A DNA stretch of 64,000 nucleotides from Microcebus murinus (Eukaryota > Chordata > Mammalia > Primates > Cheirogaleidae), in NCBI RefSeq assembly GCF_040939455.1, contig NC_134109.1, positions 34,055,501-34,119,500 of the forward strand, in the 5' to 3' direction. Position numbers and translations under genes: made by a program. Numbering within the stretch: the stretch's first letter is position 1; the number at the start of each line of letters is the position of its first letter. Below the pieces are notes generated by a model that was given only the letters and a program-made list of their open reading frames with translations, did not search any database and was not told the origin of the DNA. Shown here in pieces: positions 9,326 to 23,460 of this stretch.

Positions 9326-10795
9326 ATTCCTAGTTTTGAGTGTTTTTATCATAACAAGATGTTGGATTTTTGTTAAATGTTTTTGTGTGTCAAATCATGC
9401 ATTTTTCCTTCTATTAATATACTGTATTATAATAATTATTTTTCTTATATTGAACCACACCCTTACATTCCTAGTGTGTTCCTACTTTGTATATAATACT
9501 TTTAATATGCTGTGAATTCAGTTTGCTAGTATTTTTGTATCTATATTCATAAGGAATACTGATATATAATTTTCCTTTCTTGTGATGTCTTTATCTGAGT
9601 TTGGTAGGAAAGTATAGCTGGCTTCAATGAATAGGAGGCATTCCCTTCTCTTCTATGTTGTGGAAGAATTTAAGAAAGATTGGTGTTAATTCTTCTTGAA
9701 ATGTTTGGTATAATTCATGAGTGAAGTCACCTTTTCTTTGTTGGAAGGCTTTCGATTACTGAATAATCGTTTCATTTGTTACTGTTCTGTTGAAATTTTC
9801 TATTTCTTCTTGTGTCAATTTAGATAAATTATTTGTTTCTAAAAATGTGTCCATTTCATCTAGATTATGTAATTTGTTGGCATAGAATTGTTCATAGTAT
9901 TCTCTCGTAATCTTTTTTATTTCTATAAGGTCAGTAGTAATGTTCCTACTTTCATTTCCGATTTTGGTTTTTACATTTTTTGTTTTTTTCCTAAGTGAAT
10001 CTGGACTTTTTCCTAAGTCATCAAAATTTTGTCAATTTTGATGACTTTTTCAAAGAGCCAACTTTGAGTTTTAGTACTCTCTTTATTGTTTTTCTATTCT
10101 CTATTTCACTTATTTCTACTCTAATGATATTATGTCCTTACTTCCTTCCCTCCATTACTGGCTTTCTATTCTGTTTAGCTGTCTTTTTTTTTTCTTGTAC
10201 TAAATCATTTTGACACCCTTCTAATTTCCTTTTATGTGTATCTTGTAGATATTTTCTTTGTGGTTATTCTGAGGAATATATTTAATACCCTAAATTTATA
10301 ACAATCTATTTTCGATACCAAATGAACTTCATTAGCATGCAAAAACTGCTCCTTCATAGCTTTATTTGCCAGCTTTCGGTTTGTTTTCTCTTCTTTAGTT
10401 CCAGTTCATCGGGTGAACTGTGTTGTGGTTACTGATGTGAGATGCTTCCTCCTTTTTAATGTAAACATTTATAAATATAAATTTCTCTCCGAGCATTGCT
10501 TTCATTATATTCCATAAGTTCTATATACATTGTGTTTTCACTTTCATTCATTTCAGTGTATTTTCTAATTACATTTGTGATTTCTTTTTTAACCCCTAGT
10601 TACACATATTATGAAATTTCTAATTTCCTTCTTTTGTCAATTTTCAGCTTCATTCCATTGTGGTTAGAGAGGATATTTTGTATGATTTTTATCTTTTCAA
10701 ATTTATTTAGACTTCCTTTTTCTGGCCTACCATTACCATCTATCCTATAGAATGTCCCATGCCTTCTTTTGTGTATTATCAGGAACTGGTAAAAC
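9326..10795 (-). mobile_element. Old L1, 5'-ward piece, antisense
   Basis: Continues the antisense L1 from 2390. It passes through the RT domain towards the endonuclease domain. On the minus strand 10609-10803 encodes the endonuclease C-terminus (NKFEKIKIIQNILSNHNGMK), where the family catalytic motif SDH has become SNH. The element stops near 10795 and is 5'-truncated within the endonuclease region. A perfect hairpin is found at 10017-10045. Confidence 0.88.
10017..10045. repeat. Perfect 12-bp hairpin in the old L1
   Basis: gtcatcaaaatt (10017-10028) and aattttgatgac (10034-10045) are exact inverted repeats with a 5-nt loop. The right arm matches the expected L1 sequence better than the left, and tttttcctaagt occurs twice just upstream, so the left arm looks like a local template-switch copy. 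Confidence 0.8.
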
Positions 10796-11569
10796 TGAAA
10801 CACGAGTGCACTCGGCTCTTTTAACTTATTTTATTAAATGTGGTAATAAATTTATTTCTTTAATATAAGTTCCTTTAAGAGACTTTTAATCATATGCCTT
10901 TTCTGAATAAAATAATGTCATTATAATAGAAATAAAGAAATTTGTAGATGGTAATTATTGCCACTAGAGAAGTTATTGCAAAAAAAAATTTGTCCCAAAC
11001 TCATTTAGAAATAGTATAATAATCTTTAAAGGTAATTCAGAGTTGCTTAGAAACATTTTAATGTTCTGCCCTCACTCAAATCTGCTTGTCTTCGAGTTTT
11101 CCCAAATTATTGTTACAGTAAATATTAATTCATCAAGTAGCTCATGTCAAAAATGTGGATATCTTCTTAGGTATATTCCTCTTTCTCAGTTCCTACAATT
11201 AAATATTTCTGCTTGCCTTACTTTATCTGGAAAATGAGCATTCCTCCATTCCCAGTTTCTTGCTTTAAGATTTTATAATTTCTAACCACAATTTTAATAG
11301 TATCTGCCTCATAGCTACTCAAGTCTGATCTTCCTAAAATGCAATTTTTATATAACACTGTTACTTTAATTAATGCATAATACCTAAGAAATTTGATAAT
11401 ATAATTTCCTTTATAAACCTGATTCCTGGCTCCATTTCTTTTCTCATTCTTTCACAGTCCTTCTATGTTCTAGCCATGCTCAATTATCAGTGGTTACACA
11501 CATATATCAGGCAATCTCCTTTATGTTTTTATATTACTCTTATCCTGAATGTTTGTCACCTCACAAACT
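10796..11569. other. Unassigned AT-rich sequence
   Basis: No repeat family, RNA gene or credible coding frame recognised. Short open frames here (60-66 codons) are chance products of AT-rich DNA. Confidence 0.5.
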
Positions 11570-11800
11570 TCTGATCACCCTTCGGGGTTCAATATAACTC
11601 TCACAAGACTTATCTGAGCTCTGGAAGCAGAGATAAGCACTTTACCTATTGTGATTGAACAATATCTTACTCATATCTGCATTATAGCATTTGTTCCATT
11701 ATTGTAATTACTTAGAGATATCCTCCATTAGATTATAAAGGCACAGATATTATTTTAGTTACCTGTGTACATCTAGCACATGGTAAGTACTTACCTTGGT
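11570..11800 (+). mobile_element. L2 (LINE-2) 3'-region remnant
   Basis: Diverged but follows the L2 3' layout: a 'tagattataaaggcacagatattattttagttacc' region like 'tagactgtaagctccttgagggcaggga', then ctagcacatggtaagtac near the end, like 'agcacagtgcctggcacatagtag'. An ancient mammalian element, inactive. Confidence 0.6.
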
Positions 11801-13420
11801 AAATCAACACGTTTGGCAAATTAATAAATGACGTCAAGGGAGCTAAACATGAGAATTTTTAGTAAGATCTTCAGCAAATCTTTTGCCCCAAAGAAACAGT
11901 ATCTCTATTTTAATAATTTTTATCATAAATTTTTGGAACAAAATGTGATAGACATTGACTTCTTTTATAAAATAATTCCTAGATGTTCTTTTTGGGGCAG
12001 TGTTCTACTCCAAAAGCTTTCACTTTGACTGAAGAAACAAGCATATGTTTATTGATTTCCATAGACAAAATATTAATTCATACATTAAACCTTAATGAAT
12101 TAGTCTTATTTAGAATGACTGTTCTAAAAATATCTCCAAACTTGGCTTGATTCCTGCCATTTACAGTTATCAGATATCATTTTAATTAACATTAAGTAAT
12201 ATTAATCTTATTTTTTTCCAGGAAGATCCTATTGTCTAAATGATGCCAAAGATTTCAATCCCATTAAAAAGCTTCTAATAAATATACAACCAAGACTTCT
12301 AGTTTTACTTAACATAATAAATTCTGTAAGTGATTATTTTTGGTGCTTTCTATGCTTAAGATCCTGTGGTATAGCATAAAGCCCTAGCTTCCAGTTCTAA
12401 TTTCAAAAATCTAAAATTATAATAAGAAATTACATCTCCTGGTAATATGATTTATCACTGGTTTGTTTTAAAATTTAATTTAACAATTTTAATATTAACA
12501 AAACAAAGAATAAAATTATCAAGTCAAGAAACTGAGAAATTATATTTCTGTTATTGATTTAATTTAATGCTTCATTTAACAATTATTTTCTTCTCACAAT
12601 ATTTTTTGACTTATTAAGGGTTTATTGAATGATATAAAATCACCAAGTGCCTCAAATACATGACATCTTTTTTTATAATGTCAATAAAAACAAAAATAAA
12701 AATAAAACCCTCCCCTACAAAGAAATTACTGAGCAATGTTTAGGTTAAACCATAATCTGCCACACATAATATAAAATGCTAATATATATATTAATATCAA
12801 TCTTTAAAAATGTGGCTTCTTGGGGGAAACAGTCTATTAATATAAACCAACTGTCCTCTAAGTTTTATTACCTTGAAAGACATTAAGAATGCATAGGTTT
12901 TAATGTCACAATTTCAGTGATGTTCAGAGAAAAGGCATGTTTTAAAGAAATAGGTGTAGCATCTGAGAAGAGCTGGGGTTACTTTATAAAAGATAACAGC
13001 ATTTGAAATTTTCACAAAGTATTATAAACCAAGTATACGTTTATGTCATCTACAAATGTAGCTTCACTTTCTAAATGTGCTAAATAAGAGAGAAAATTCT
13101 AGCCACAACAGGGTCTAACAGTAAAAGCAGGGAAGCTACCTAAGTGGTCAGTTGGGATTATGGTCCATCCTGTGGTAACTGTGGCTTGCTCCAAAGTAGC
13201 AGCAGTAAAGGTGCAGAAAGTACATAAATTCAAGATATATTCAGGAGGTTAGAATTAATAGGAATTGATAATGGATTATATATTGAAAATTAAGAGGAAA
13301 GAGTAATAAAATGTAAACCTAGGTTTCTGGCTTGAGACAGAAAGAGTGAGAAGGAAGCAGATTTGAAGGGGGGTAATCACTTAAGTTGTTTATATGCTTT
13401 TATTTTTTCTCTAGAATGTA
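11801..13420. other. Unassigned AT-rich sequence
   Basis: No recognised repeats or genes. The 66-codon plus-strand frame at 11828-12028 has no recognisable domain. Confidence 0.5.
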
Positions 13421-13530
13421 AACTCTTTGACAATGTGTCCTAATTTAATTTTTGAAATCTATACAATATCTAGATTAATGTCATACAAGTACTAAGTAGA
13501 TATCTGCTGAATGAGTAATTAATGTGCAAA
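13421..13530 (+). mobile_element. L2-like 3'-end remnant
   Basis: gaatgtaaactctttgacaa...gtactaagtagatatctgctgaatgagt resembles the L2 end 'actgtaagctcc...gtaggcgctcaataaatg...tgaatgaatg'. Strongly diverged. Confidence 0.5.
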
Positions 13531-13739
13531 CCACAAATTGTGTTCTTTGAGGTATTAACAGGTACTCTCCAATCTCATTCCAAAATTACATATACAAAAG
13601 AGTTTAGGAAACCAACATGTTAAATCCCTTTGTTAGAAATAATCTTCGTAATTTTCATTAGCATACTAAAGGCCCTAGGAAAATTTGCAATAAGGAAATC
13701 TAGTTAACTTTAAGTCAATGTTATAAAAACATATTTAAT

Positions 13740-14195
13740 TTCATTTATTCAACACATGTTAACTAAGCACCTATTATGAACTAGACATTATTCTAGCTGA
13801 TGAAGACAATTTAGGAAATAAAACAGAAAAAAACTTGTTCTCGTGGAATTTTCATTTTGGTATGGAGATAGAAAGGAGATAGACAATAAGAAAATAAAAC
13901 GTATAGTATAAGTGGTAATAAGTGTTAAAGGGAAAAATAAATAATTAAAAAAGGAATAGGACAAGTTAGAGAAGTGTCAATTTTTAAATATGAAGGCCAA
14001 GAAAGACTTTACTAGGATGATGACTTTTAAGTGAACACCTGAAAGAGGAAAAACTAGTCACATGAATATCTGAGAGAATATCATTCCAAGCAGAAGAAGT
14101 AGAAAGTACAAAGGCCCTAAGGCATGAATGTACCTGGTGCATATGAGAAATAAGGCAGCCTGGCCACTGAATCTGTGTACTTAACCACCATACTA
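13740..14195 (+). mobile_element. Ancient common mammalian repeat (family not named)
   Basis: Starts tttattcaacacatgttaac and aagcacctattatgaactag, then ggaattttcattttggtatg, gatagacaataagaaaataa, and accaggtgcatatgag-like end with aaaggccctaaggcatga. This is the old interspersed repeat usually beginning 'ttattcaacaaatatttattgagcacc'. The family also occurs at 24755-24970 and 53305-54560. I recall the consensus but not its name with certainty. Confidence 0.6.
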
Positions 14196-14501
14196 CACTG
14201 CTCACTCAGGGAATTACTGACTATTATAATTTTAGCAATTTATGTGATAACTCTGAAAGAATGTAAGTATTGAGAAATATACTTCTCAGTAATAATACTC
14301 AAATACTTTGGAAATAAGAGATGCCCAATTAAGCAAAATAGAGCCTTTAAAAAATCATCCATCTCATGGTAATATGTGGCTTTACCTGTATCAATGAAAT
14401 TTACATTCACAGAAAGATTGACAAACATGAAAGATCAATTCAAATCATAAATACTTACAACATATCACTTCAAACATGAATGTCAAGAATTCAGTAATTA
14501 C
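14196..14501. other. Unassigned sequence
   Basis: No repeat or gene recognised between the old repeat and the Alu. Confidence 0.5.
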
Positions 14502-15270
<769 letters not shown>

Positions 15271-15480
15271 ATACTGTACAAGTGAGAAAAAAGAAATCAA
15301 AAACAAAAGGAAAATTCAAATACACGGAAAGTCATCAACACACTCTTCTGTACCAAAGAAGAAATTACAAAGAAAATTAGAAAATACCTGAGATGAACGA
15401 AAACAAAAATAAAACATTTCAAATAAAAAGCAGGGCTAATAGAGAAAGCTACAGCTGTAAATGTTTGCATTAAATAAAAT
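15271..15480 (+). mobile_element. Old L1, sense, left piece
   Basis: ttagaaaatacctgagatga, acgaaaacaaaaataaaaca and gctacagctgtaaatgtttg correspond to the L1 ORF2 segment between endonuclease and RT. The element is cut here by the twin-primed L1 and resumes at about 18266 with caaatcaataacttcaatgt, which follows this segment in L1 consensus order. Confidence 0.8.
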
Positions 15481-16917
15481 TCTCAATGTCCCTGTTTTTG
15501 TGCGAGTACCAAGCTATTTTAATTACTATAGCCTTGTAGTATAGTTTGAAGTCTGGTAAATTGATACCTCCCATTTTGTTTTTATTGCCTAGGATTGCTT
15601 TTGCTATACGGAGTCTTCTCTGGTTCCATATGAAGCATAAGATATTTTTTGTATATCTGTGAAAAATGATGTTGGTATTTTAATAGGGATTGCATTGACT
15701 CTGTAGATCACTTTGGGTAGTATAGACATTTTAACAATGTTGATTCTACCAACCCACGAGCACAGAATGGTTTTCCACCTGTTTATGACCTCTGCTATTT
15801 CCTTCCTCAGTGTTTCATAGTTCTCCCTAGAGAGGTCTTTTACCTACTTAGTTAAATATATTCCTGGGTACTTTTATTTTATTTGTTGCTATTGTGAAGG
15901 GAATTGAGTGTTTGATTTGGTTCTCAGTTTGACTGTTATTGGCGTATATGAATGCCTCTGATTTGTGTGTATTGATTTTGCATCCTGAGACTTTACTGAA
16001 TTTATTTATCAATTCAAAGAGTCTCTTGGTTGAATCCTTGAGGTTTTTTAGATATAATATCATATCATCAGCAAAGAGTGAGACTTTGATCTCTTCTGCC
16101 TCCATTTGGATGCTCTTAATTCTGCTCTCTGGTCTGACTGCTATAGCATCGAATTCCAGCACTATGTTGAATAGAAGTGGAGACAGTGGGCAACCTTTCC
16201 TGGTTCCAGTTATAAGTGGGAATGCTTTCAGTTTTTCCCCATTCAGTATGATGTTGGCTGTGGGTTTCTCACATATGGCTTGTATCATTTTTAGGTAAGG
16301 TCCGTCTATGCCTATTTTGTTAAGAGTTCTTATAAAAGGGTGTTGAATTTTGTCAAATGCTTTTTCTGTATCTATTGAGAGGATCATATGGTCTTTGTTT
16401 TTGCTTCAGTTTATGTGGTGAATTACATTTATCAATTTGCATATATTGAACCATCCCTGCATCTCTGGGATGAAGCCCACTGGTTGTGATGGATTATTTT
16501 CTTGATAAGCACCTGGATTCAATTAGATAGGATTTTGTTCAGAATTTTTGCATCTATATTCATAAAGAATATTGGTCTGTAGTTCTCTTTTTTTTTGCTG
16601 GGTCCTTTCCTGGTTTTGGTATCAGGGTTATGTTGGCTTCATAAAATGTCTTGGGGAGAATTCCATCCTTCTCGATGTTGTGGAGTAATTTCTGCAGGAT
16701 AGGCACCAGTTCTTCTTTGTAGATGTGGTAAAATTCAGGTGTGAAACCATCTGGTCTGGGACTTATCTTTTTAGGAAGGTCCTTTATTGCTGTTTCAATT
16801 TCAGTATTTGAAATGGGTCTGTTGAGGAATTCTATTTATTCCTGGTTGAGCGTAGGGACGCTGTGTATTTTTAAGAATTTGTCCATTTCCTCCACATTTT
16901 CCAGTTTGTGTGTGGAA
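15481..16917 (-). mobile_element. Twin-primed L1: inverted 5' part
   Basis: Antisense L1 ORF2 from the region after the RT domain (15481) back to the region before it (about 16917). The minus-strand frame 15848-16387 (179 codons) is a good RT fragment, with [14 protein letters not shown] and the catalytic FADD at about 16061-16072. Together with 16918-18260 it forms one L1 insertion with a 5' inversion. In coordinates of the full-length L1 in this window, the inverted part covers roughly 6510-7944 and the sense part about 7949-9297, so hardly any L1 sequence was lost at the switch. Confidence 0.92.
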
Positions 16918-18260
16918 TAGAACAGAGAACCCAGATATAAAACCATTCTCATATAGCTATCTAATCTTTGACAAAGCAGAGAAAAACATACACTGGGGAA
17001 AAGAATCCTTATTCAATAAATGGTGCTGGGAAAACTGGATAGCCACATGTAGATGACTGAAACAGGATCCACACCTTTCAACTCTCACAAAAATCAACTC
17101 ACACTGGGTAACAGATTTAAAGCTAAGGTGTGAAACTATTAGAATTTTATAGGAAAACATTGGAAATACTCTTCTAGACAATGATCTAGGCAAAGAATTT
17201 ACGAAGAAGACCCCATAGGCAATCACAGCAACAACAACAAAAATAAATGGGGCTTGATCAAATTAAAAAGCTTTTTCACAGCCAAAGAAACTATCACAAG
17301 AGCAAACAGACAACCTACAGAATGGGAGAAAATTTTCACAAGCTACACATCCGATAAAGGGCTGATAACTAGAATCTATTTAGAACTCAGGAAAATCAGC
17401 AAGAAGAAATCAAACAACCCTATCAAAAAGTGGGCAAAGGACATGAACAGAAACTTTTCAAAAGAAGACAGAATAATGGCCAACCAACATATAAAAAATT
17501 GCTCAACATCCGTAATCATCAGGGAAATGCAAATCAAAACTACAATGAGATATCACTTAACTCCTGTGAAAATGGCCTTTATCAAAAAGACCCTAAACAA
17601 TAAATGTTGGCATGAATGTGCAGAGATAGAAACACTCCTACACTGCTGGTGGGACTACAAACTAGTGTAATCTCTATGGAAAGCAATATGGAGATACTTT
17701 AAAGAGATACAAGTAGATCTACCATTCGATCCAGCAATCCCATTATTGGGAATCTACCCAAAAGAACAAAAGACATTCTATAAAAAAGAGATCTGTACTT
17801 GAATGTTTATAGCAGCACAATTCACAATTGCAAAGATGTCGAAACAACCGAAGTGCCCATCTATACATGAACGGATTAATAAAATGTGGTATATGTATAC
17901 CATGGGGTACTATTCAGCTATAAGAAACAATGGTGATATAGCACCTCATGTATTTTCCTGAATAGAGCTTGAACCCATTCTACTAAGTGAAGTATCCCAA
18001 GAATGAAAAAATAAGCACCACATGTACTCACCAGCAAATTAGTTTCGTCAATGAACACCTAAGTGTACACATAGGAATAACATTTATTGGGCGTAGGGCA
18101 GATGGGAAAGGGGAATAAAGGATGGGTATATACATACTCAATGAGTGCGATGCACACCATCTGGGGGATGGACATGCCTGAAGCTCTGACTTTGGGAGGG
18201 GGAGCAAGGCAACATATACAAACATTTGCACCCTCATAATATGCTGAAATTAAAAAAAGA
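16918..18260 (+). mobile_element. Twin-primed L1: sense 3' part with 3' UTR and A-rich tail
   Basis: Sense L1 from aacagagaacccagatataa through the ORF2 C-terminus, the lemur-type 3' UTR (gggcgtagggcagatgggaa, accatctgggggatggac) and a tail aaattaaaaaaagacagaaaa. A 138-codon frame at 17254-17670 covers the C-terminal domain ([20 protein letters not shown]) and the zinc-knuckle-like motif, here CWHEC...HCWW with the last cysteine replaced (DY for DC). The copy is older than the one at 2391 and has several stops. No clear target-site duplication could be defined because the flank is A-rich old L1. Confidence 0.93.
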
Positions 18261-18265
18261 CAGAA

Positions 18266-20455
18266 AAAAATTGTCAAATCAATAACTTCAATGTATACCT
18301 TAAGAGACTAGAAAAAGAAGAGCAAACAAAACCTAAAGCTAACAGAAGGAAGCAAATAATATTAGAGTGGGGACAAACCCTTTCAACCAAGAACTGGAAT
18401 AAGACAAGGGTGCCCACTGTCACTACTTCTATTCAACATAGTGCTGGAAGTCATAGCCAGAGCAATCAGGTAAAATAAAGAAATAAAGGTTATATAAATT
18501 GGGAAAGAGGAGATTAAGCTATCACTTTTGGCTGACGATATGATCTTGTATTTAGAAAACCCCAAGGATTCAAGTAAGAGACTCCTGGAATGGATAAAGA
18601 AATTCAGCAAAGTTCCAGGATATAAAATCAATATACACAAATCAGTAGTATTTCTATATACCAAGAACAGTCAAGCTGAGAGTCAAACACTCAATACTAT
18701 TCACAATAGCTAAAAAAAAAAAAAAAAATTCGTAGGAATATACTTAACCAAGGAGGTGAAAGATCTCTATAAGGAGAACTAGGAAACATCAAGGAAAGAA
18801 ATTGAGGATGACACAAACAAATGGAGAAATGTATCATTCTCATGAATTAGTAGAATCAACATTGTTAAAATGTCCATACCATCCAAAGTGTTTTATGCAT
18901 TCAATACAATCCCCATCAAAATACCAATATCATATTTCAAAGCTAGAAAAAATAATTCTATATTTCAGTTGGAGCCAGAAAAGAGCCCAAATAACCAAAG
19001 CAATTTCAAACAAAAAGAACTAATCTGGAAGCATCACATTACCAGACTTCAAACTATACTATAAGGCTATATTAACCAAAAAAGCATGGAATTGGCACAA
19101 AAATAGAGACACACACCAAGGGAACAGAGTAGAGAACCCAAATATAAAACTTTCTACCTACAGTCAGTCTACCTACTGTTCTTTGACAATGCAGACAATA
19201 ATGCACAGTGGGGAAAAAAAAAGCCCTATTCAATAAATGGTGCAGGAAAATTGGATAGCCACATGTAGAAGAAAAAAAACAGGACCCCTATCTCTTGCTA
19301 CTCACAAAAATTAATTCAAGATTGATAAAAGACTTAAATGTACGGCATGAAACCATATGAATTCTAGAAGAAAATGTGGGAAAAACTCTTCTAGACATTG
19401 GGCTAGGCAAAGAATTCATGACTAAGATCCCAATTACAGCAGCAATAAAAATAAATAAATAGGACTTGATTAAATGAAATTAAGCTTCTGCAGAGCTCAG
19501 GAAATAATCATCAGAACAAACAGACAACCTACAAATGAGAGAAAATATTCACAATCTACACATCTGATAAAGGACTAATAACTAGAATCTACAAAGAACT
19601 GAAACAAATCAGCAAGAAAAAGTAACAGCACTACTAAAAAGTGGGCAAAATCCATGAACAATAGTTTTCAAAAGATGATAAACAAATGGCCAACAAACAT
19701 ATGAAAAAATGCACAGCATCACTAATCATCAGGGAAATGCAAACTAAAGCTACAGTGAGACATCATCTTACCCCTGTTAGAATGGCTTTTATTAAAAAGT
19801 CCAAAAATAATAGATGCTGGTATGGATGCAGAGAGAAAGGAACTCTTATCTACTACTGGTGGGACAGCAAATTAGTATAACCCCTATGGAAAACAGCATG
19901 GAGATTTCTGAAAGAACTAAAAGTAACATTTGATCCAGCAATCCCACTACTGGGTATCTACCCAAAGAAAAAGAAGTCATTTTATCAAAAATACACTTGC
20001 AACTGAATATTTATCACAGCACAATTCACAATTGCAAAGATGTGGAATCAACCCAAGTGCCCATCACTTCATGAGTGGATTAACAAATGTGGTATATATA
20101 TACACACCATGGAGTACTACTCAGCCATAAAAATGATGAATTAATGCCTTTCTCAGCAATTTGGAAGGAACTGGAGACAATTATCCTAAGTGAAGTATCT
20201 CAAAAATGGAAAAAGAAACACCACATGTACTCTTTAATAAATTAGAACTAACTAACGTGCACACAAGTACACAGAGGAAAGTAAAAGTCATTGGAAATCA
20301 AGTGTGGGGGTAGAGAGGAGGTGAAAGGCAGAAACCCAGCCAATGAGTACAATGAACACTATTTGGGTGATGAGCACATTTACAGCCCTGACTCAAGGCA
20401 TGTATTAAAAATATCTGTATCCCCCTAATATTTTGAAATTAAAAATAAGACAAAA
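18266..20455 (+). mobile_element. Old L1, sense, right piece (with internal deletion)
   Basis: Continues the L1 begun at 15271. At about 18365-18385 it jumps from the pre-RT region (agaaggaagcaaataatatt) to the RT core (caagaactggaataagacaa), an internal deletion of roughly 1 kb. The RT motif survives as LADD (about 18525-18536), then ORF2 C-terminus and 3' UTR follow, ending near ccccctaatattttgaaatt and an A-rich tail. Plus-strand frames at 18528-18713, 18802-19023 and 19686-19880 are broken ORF2 pieces. Confidence 0.9.
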
Positions 20456-21970
20456 TAATAAAACTATTCTCAAAATTAAAAAAAAACCCTATAATTCAAA
20501 AGCTTCTATAATTTAAATTTAATCAACATTTGATTTAAATAAGTGATAGTCTGTATTTCTATATCTCTTGGGCTGAGCTAAAAGTAATCTGAATTTATCT
20601 CTACTGCCTTCTTTCCCTCTTCTTTGCCTTCCCTTTCTCTCTTTCCTATTCCCCTATTATCCTATGTGTAGATACATACCAATTATGTATGGTCATTCTA
20701 GGTATAACCTAAGTGTATGCATTAGGGATACAAATGACAAGGTGATACACCTGTAGACCTCCTGATATGTTTAGGAATTTAGGTACAAAGTACTGCAGAA
20801 GATAGAGAATTAAAACCTAGGATATCTGTTTATACATAGAGTCCTAAGTCTTCAGTAATAGTAAATAACTCTCCACACTGATCTTGAAGTAAACAGGACA
20901 GAGGTTTGTTAGAATAAGTAAAAGTCAGAGTGCTTAATGTGTTTTACCATATGGGAAAGAGTACCAAGAGAGATTTCATACAGCTACAAGATGGAGTGAG
21001 AAAATATATTAACAGCTAGAAATTGAATTTTAAAAAGCAAAAAATGAGGCAATTATGATTAATATGAAAATAAAAAGTTAAGAAAGAAATGATGTACACT
21101 ATCTGAATGGCAGTTAATATTTACAATTTCTAAATAATGAAAAAAAATTGAATACGGATTTAATAAAAAGTTGTAATAATAACTATAATGCGAAGATAGT
21201 TGGAAGTGACGGGATCTTAAGAGAGTTAATATCCTTACCCACCAAAATGGGAAGGTGTGGTAGTAGAACAATGCCCCTCCTCCCTCCCCCAAAAGACATT
21301 TAAATCCTCATTATTACAAGGTTTGTAATAATTTGTTATGGCAGCCATAGAAAACTAATACAGAAGTTAACATATAATGTCTAAAGTTGATATAGCTAAA
21401 GGACGAAATTTAAAATATGTATGTAAGTATCAGAAGAAATAGCTAAAAGAAATTGGTTGCTTCTGGGAAATAGCAGAAAAAAACTGCTGTTTTTTGTTGT
21501 TAAGATGAGCAACTAGCATTATTTGACTTTTTAAAATATATGAATACATTACTTCAATAAGAGATAAACATTAAGAAAGAAAAAAATCTGATTGTCTGCT
21601 CTTCTAATATTTGTCAGGAGTAAGAGTAAAGGATTCAGCTATGCTGAGTAATAACTGATCTTTTCACTGATCATTTTTTATTATTAACCAGCAATTATCT
21701 TTCAAACTTTTCTGTTCTCACTTGAAACATTTCTATTCCTCTTTCTCCACTGGAATTCTGGGCAATCTGTAGAATTAAAATGTGATGATTTTTGGTTTCA
21801 AAAAGCTTATCATTTTGATGAAAAAGCAAAACATATACATATATACACAGACACATATGTATAATATAAAGATATATAATAAAGATTACATGTAGCTTAC
21901 ATATCGTATAATATAGATATCTATCACATAATATATATGTGTGAGAAAATGAGAGGAAAAACAATTTTTT
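20456..21970. other. Unassigned AT-rich sequence
   Basis: No recognisable family apart from a short stretch near 21325-21360 (aatttgttatggcagccata gaaaactaatacag) that looks like the edge of an old repeat. No coding frame of interest. Confidence 0.5.
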
Positions 21971-22334
<364 letters not shown>

Positions 22335-23300
22335 AATAGGAAAATTATACTGCATACTCCTAGCACATTGCTAAATTTCTTAAAAGTCCGTTTAGCTCAT
22401 CCCTTAAGCAAGAGTCTTACACCTCATTTAGCTACAATCTCTCTCTTTCTCTCTAGAACTCACTCAAAACTCACCTCTTACACCTTAACTTTTCTTTCCC
22501 CTTCCAATTCTTCCTTCTTTAGCCACTTTTTTAGTATGTGAAGCAATCTAATACACTTTTGGTTTCTCCAGATTGCCTCTCTACCTATTATCCAGAAAGG
22601 GATTTGGGAGAAGTACAGGATAGAAAATGTTGTAAATATTTTAATATGCTGTTTTTGTCTCTGTTACATAAGATTAGATAAAGACAAAGTAGAAGATATT
22701 CCCAAAGGAGAGAATGAACAAAAGTACAGAGAAAGAAATTAGAATTGTACATGTAGAAGACAGAGGCAGCAAAATAAGGGAAACTCTACTGAAACTTAGT
22801 AGAAAATAAGTATATGTAAATAAGGGAATACATTATAGAAGCACTGGGAACACATGAATTTTTGACCAAGATAAAAGCAATTTTTATACATACAAAATGA
22901 TTTAATTAGTGAGAAGGATAGTGTAATATTCTAAAAATAGGTGATGAGGCAACTTTAAAAGGGTAGAAGACGCTAACATAAATGGAAAGAAAAACAGATA
23001 TTCTGTAACTTATTTCATTTTTGATATAAAATAAAACTAATTTTGGTAGGCTTCATGCAGTTAAAGGGATACACTTAAAGTAAAGATAAATAAAGAATTC
23101 AGTTCACAGGTAGAATTGAATAAAATAATAGCTCTCTTAAAAACTTTATTACCAAGTAGATAAGATCTAAAAAAAATCACAGGTAATATCAAATTCTATT
23201 AACCAATTTTTAAAATTAATAACTATAGGCTCTTCCACCATATAAAAAATTAACTTGTTTTCAAGGAATCAATAATTTAAATTATTTTCCTTTAAATTAC
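22335..23300. other. Unassigned AT-rich sequence
   Basis: No repeat family or gene recognised. A pyrimidine-rich stretch lies at about 22430-22545. Confidence 0.5.
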
Positions 23301-23460
23301 TTTTTAGCATAATATATTGATTCACATAGTAACGTTAGGAAAACAGAGGATAAAGTTTCCTCCCTATCCTGTCATACCAGTTTTTAGCATAATATATTGA
23401 TTCACATAGTAACGTTAGGAAAACAGAGGATAAAGTTTCCTCCCTATCCTGTCATACCAG
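23301..23460 (+). repeat. Perfect tandem duplication, 80-bp unit x 2
   Basis: 23301-23380 and 23381-23460 are identical over all 80 bases (unit starts tttttagcataatatattga and ends gtcataccag). The identity shows a recent local duplication, or an assembly artefact. Confidence 0.97.

Noticed and set aside
23301..23460. 80-bp duplication as a transposon target duplication
   Set aside because: The copies are directly adjacent with nothing between them, so it is a tandem duplication.
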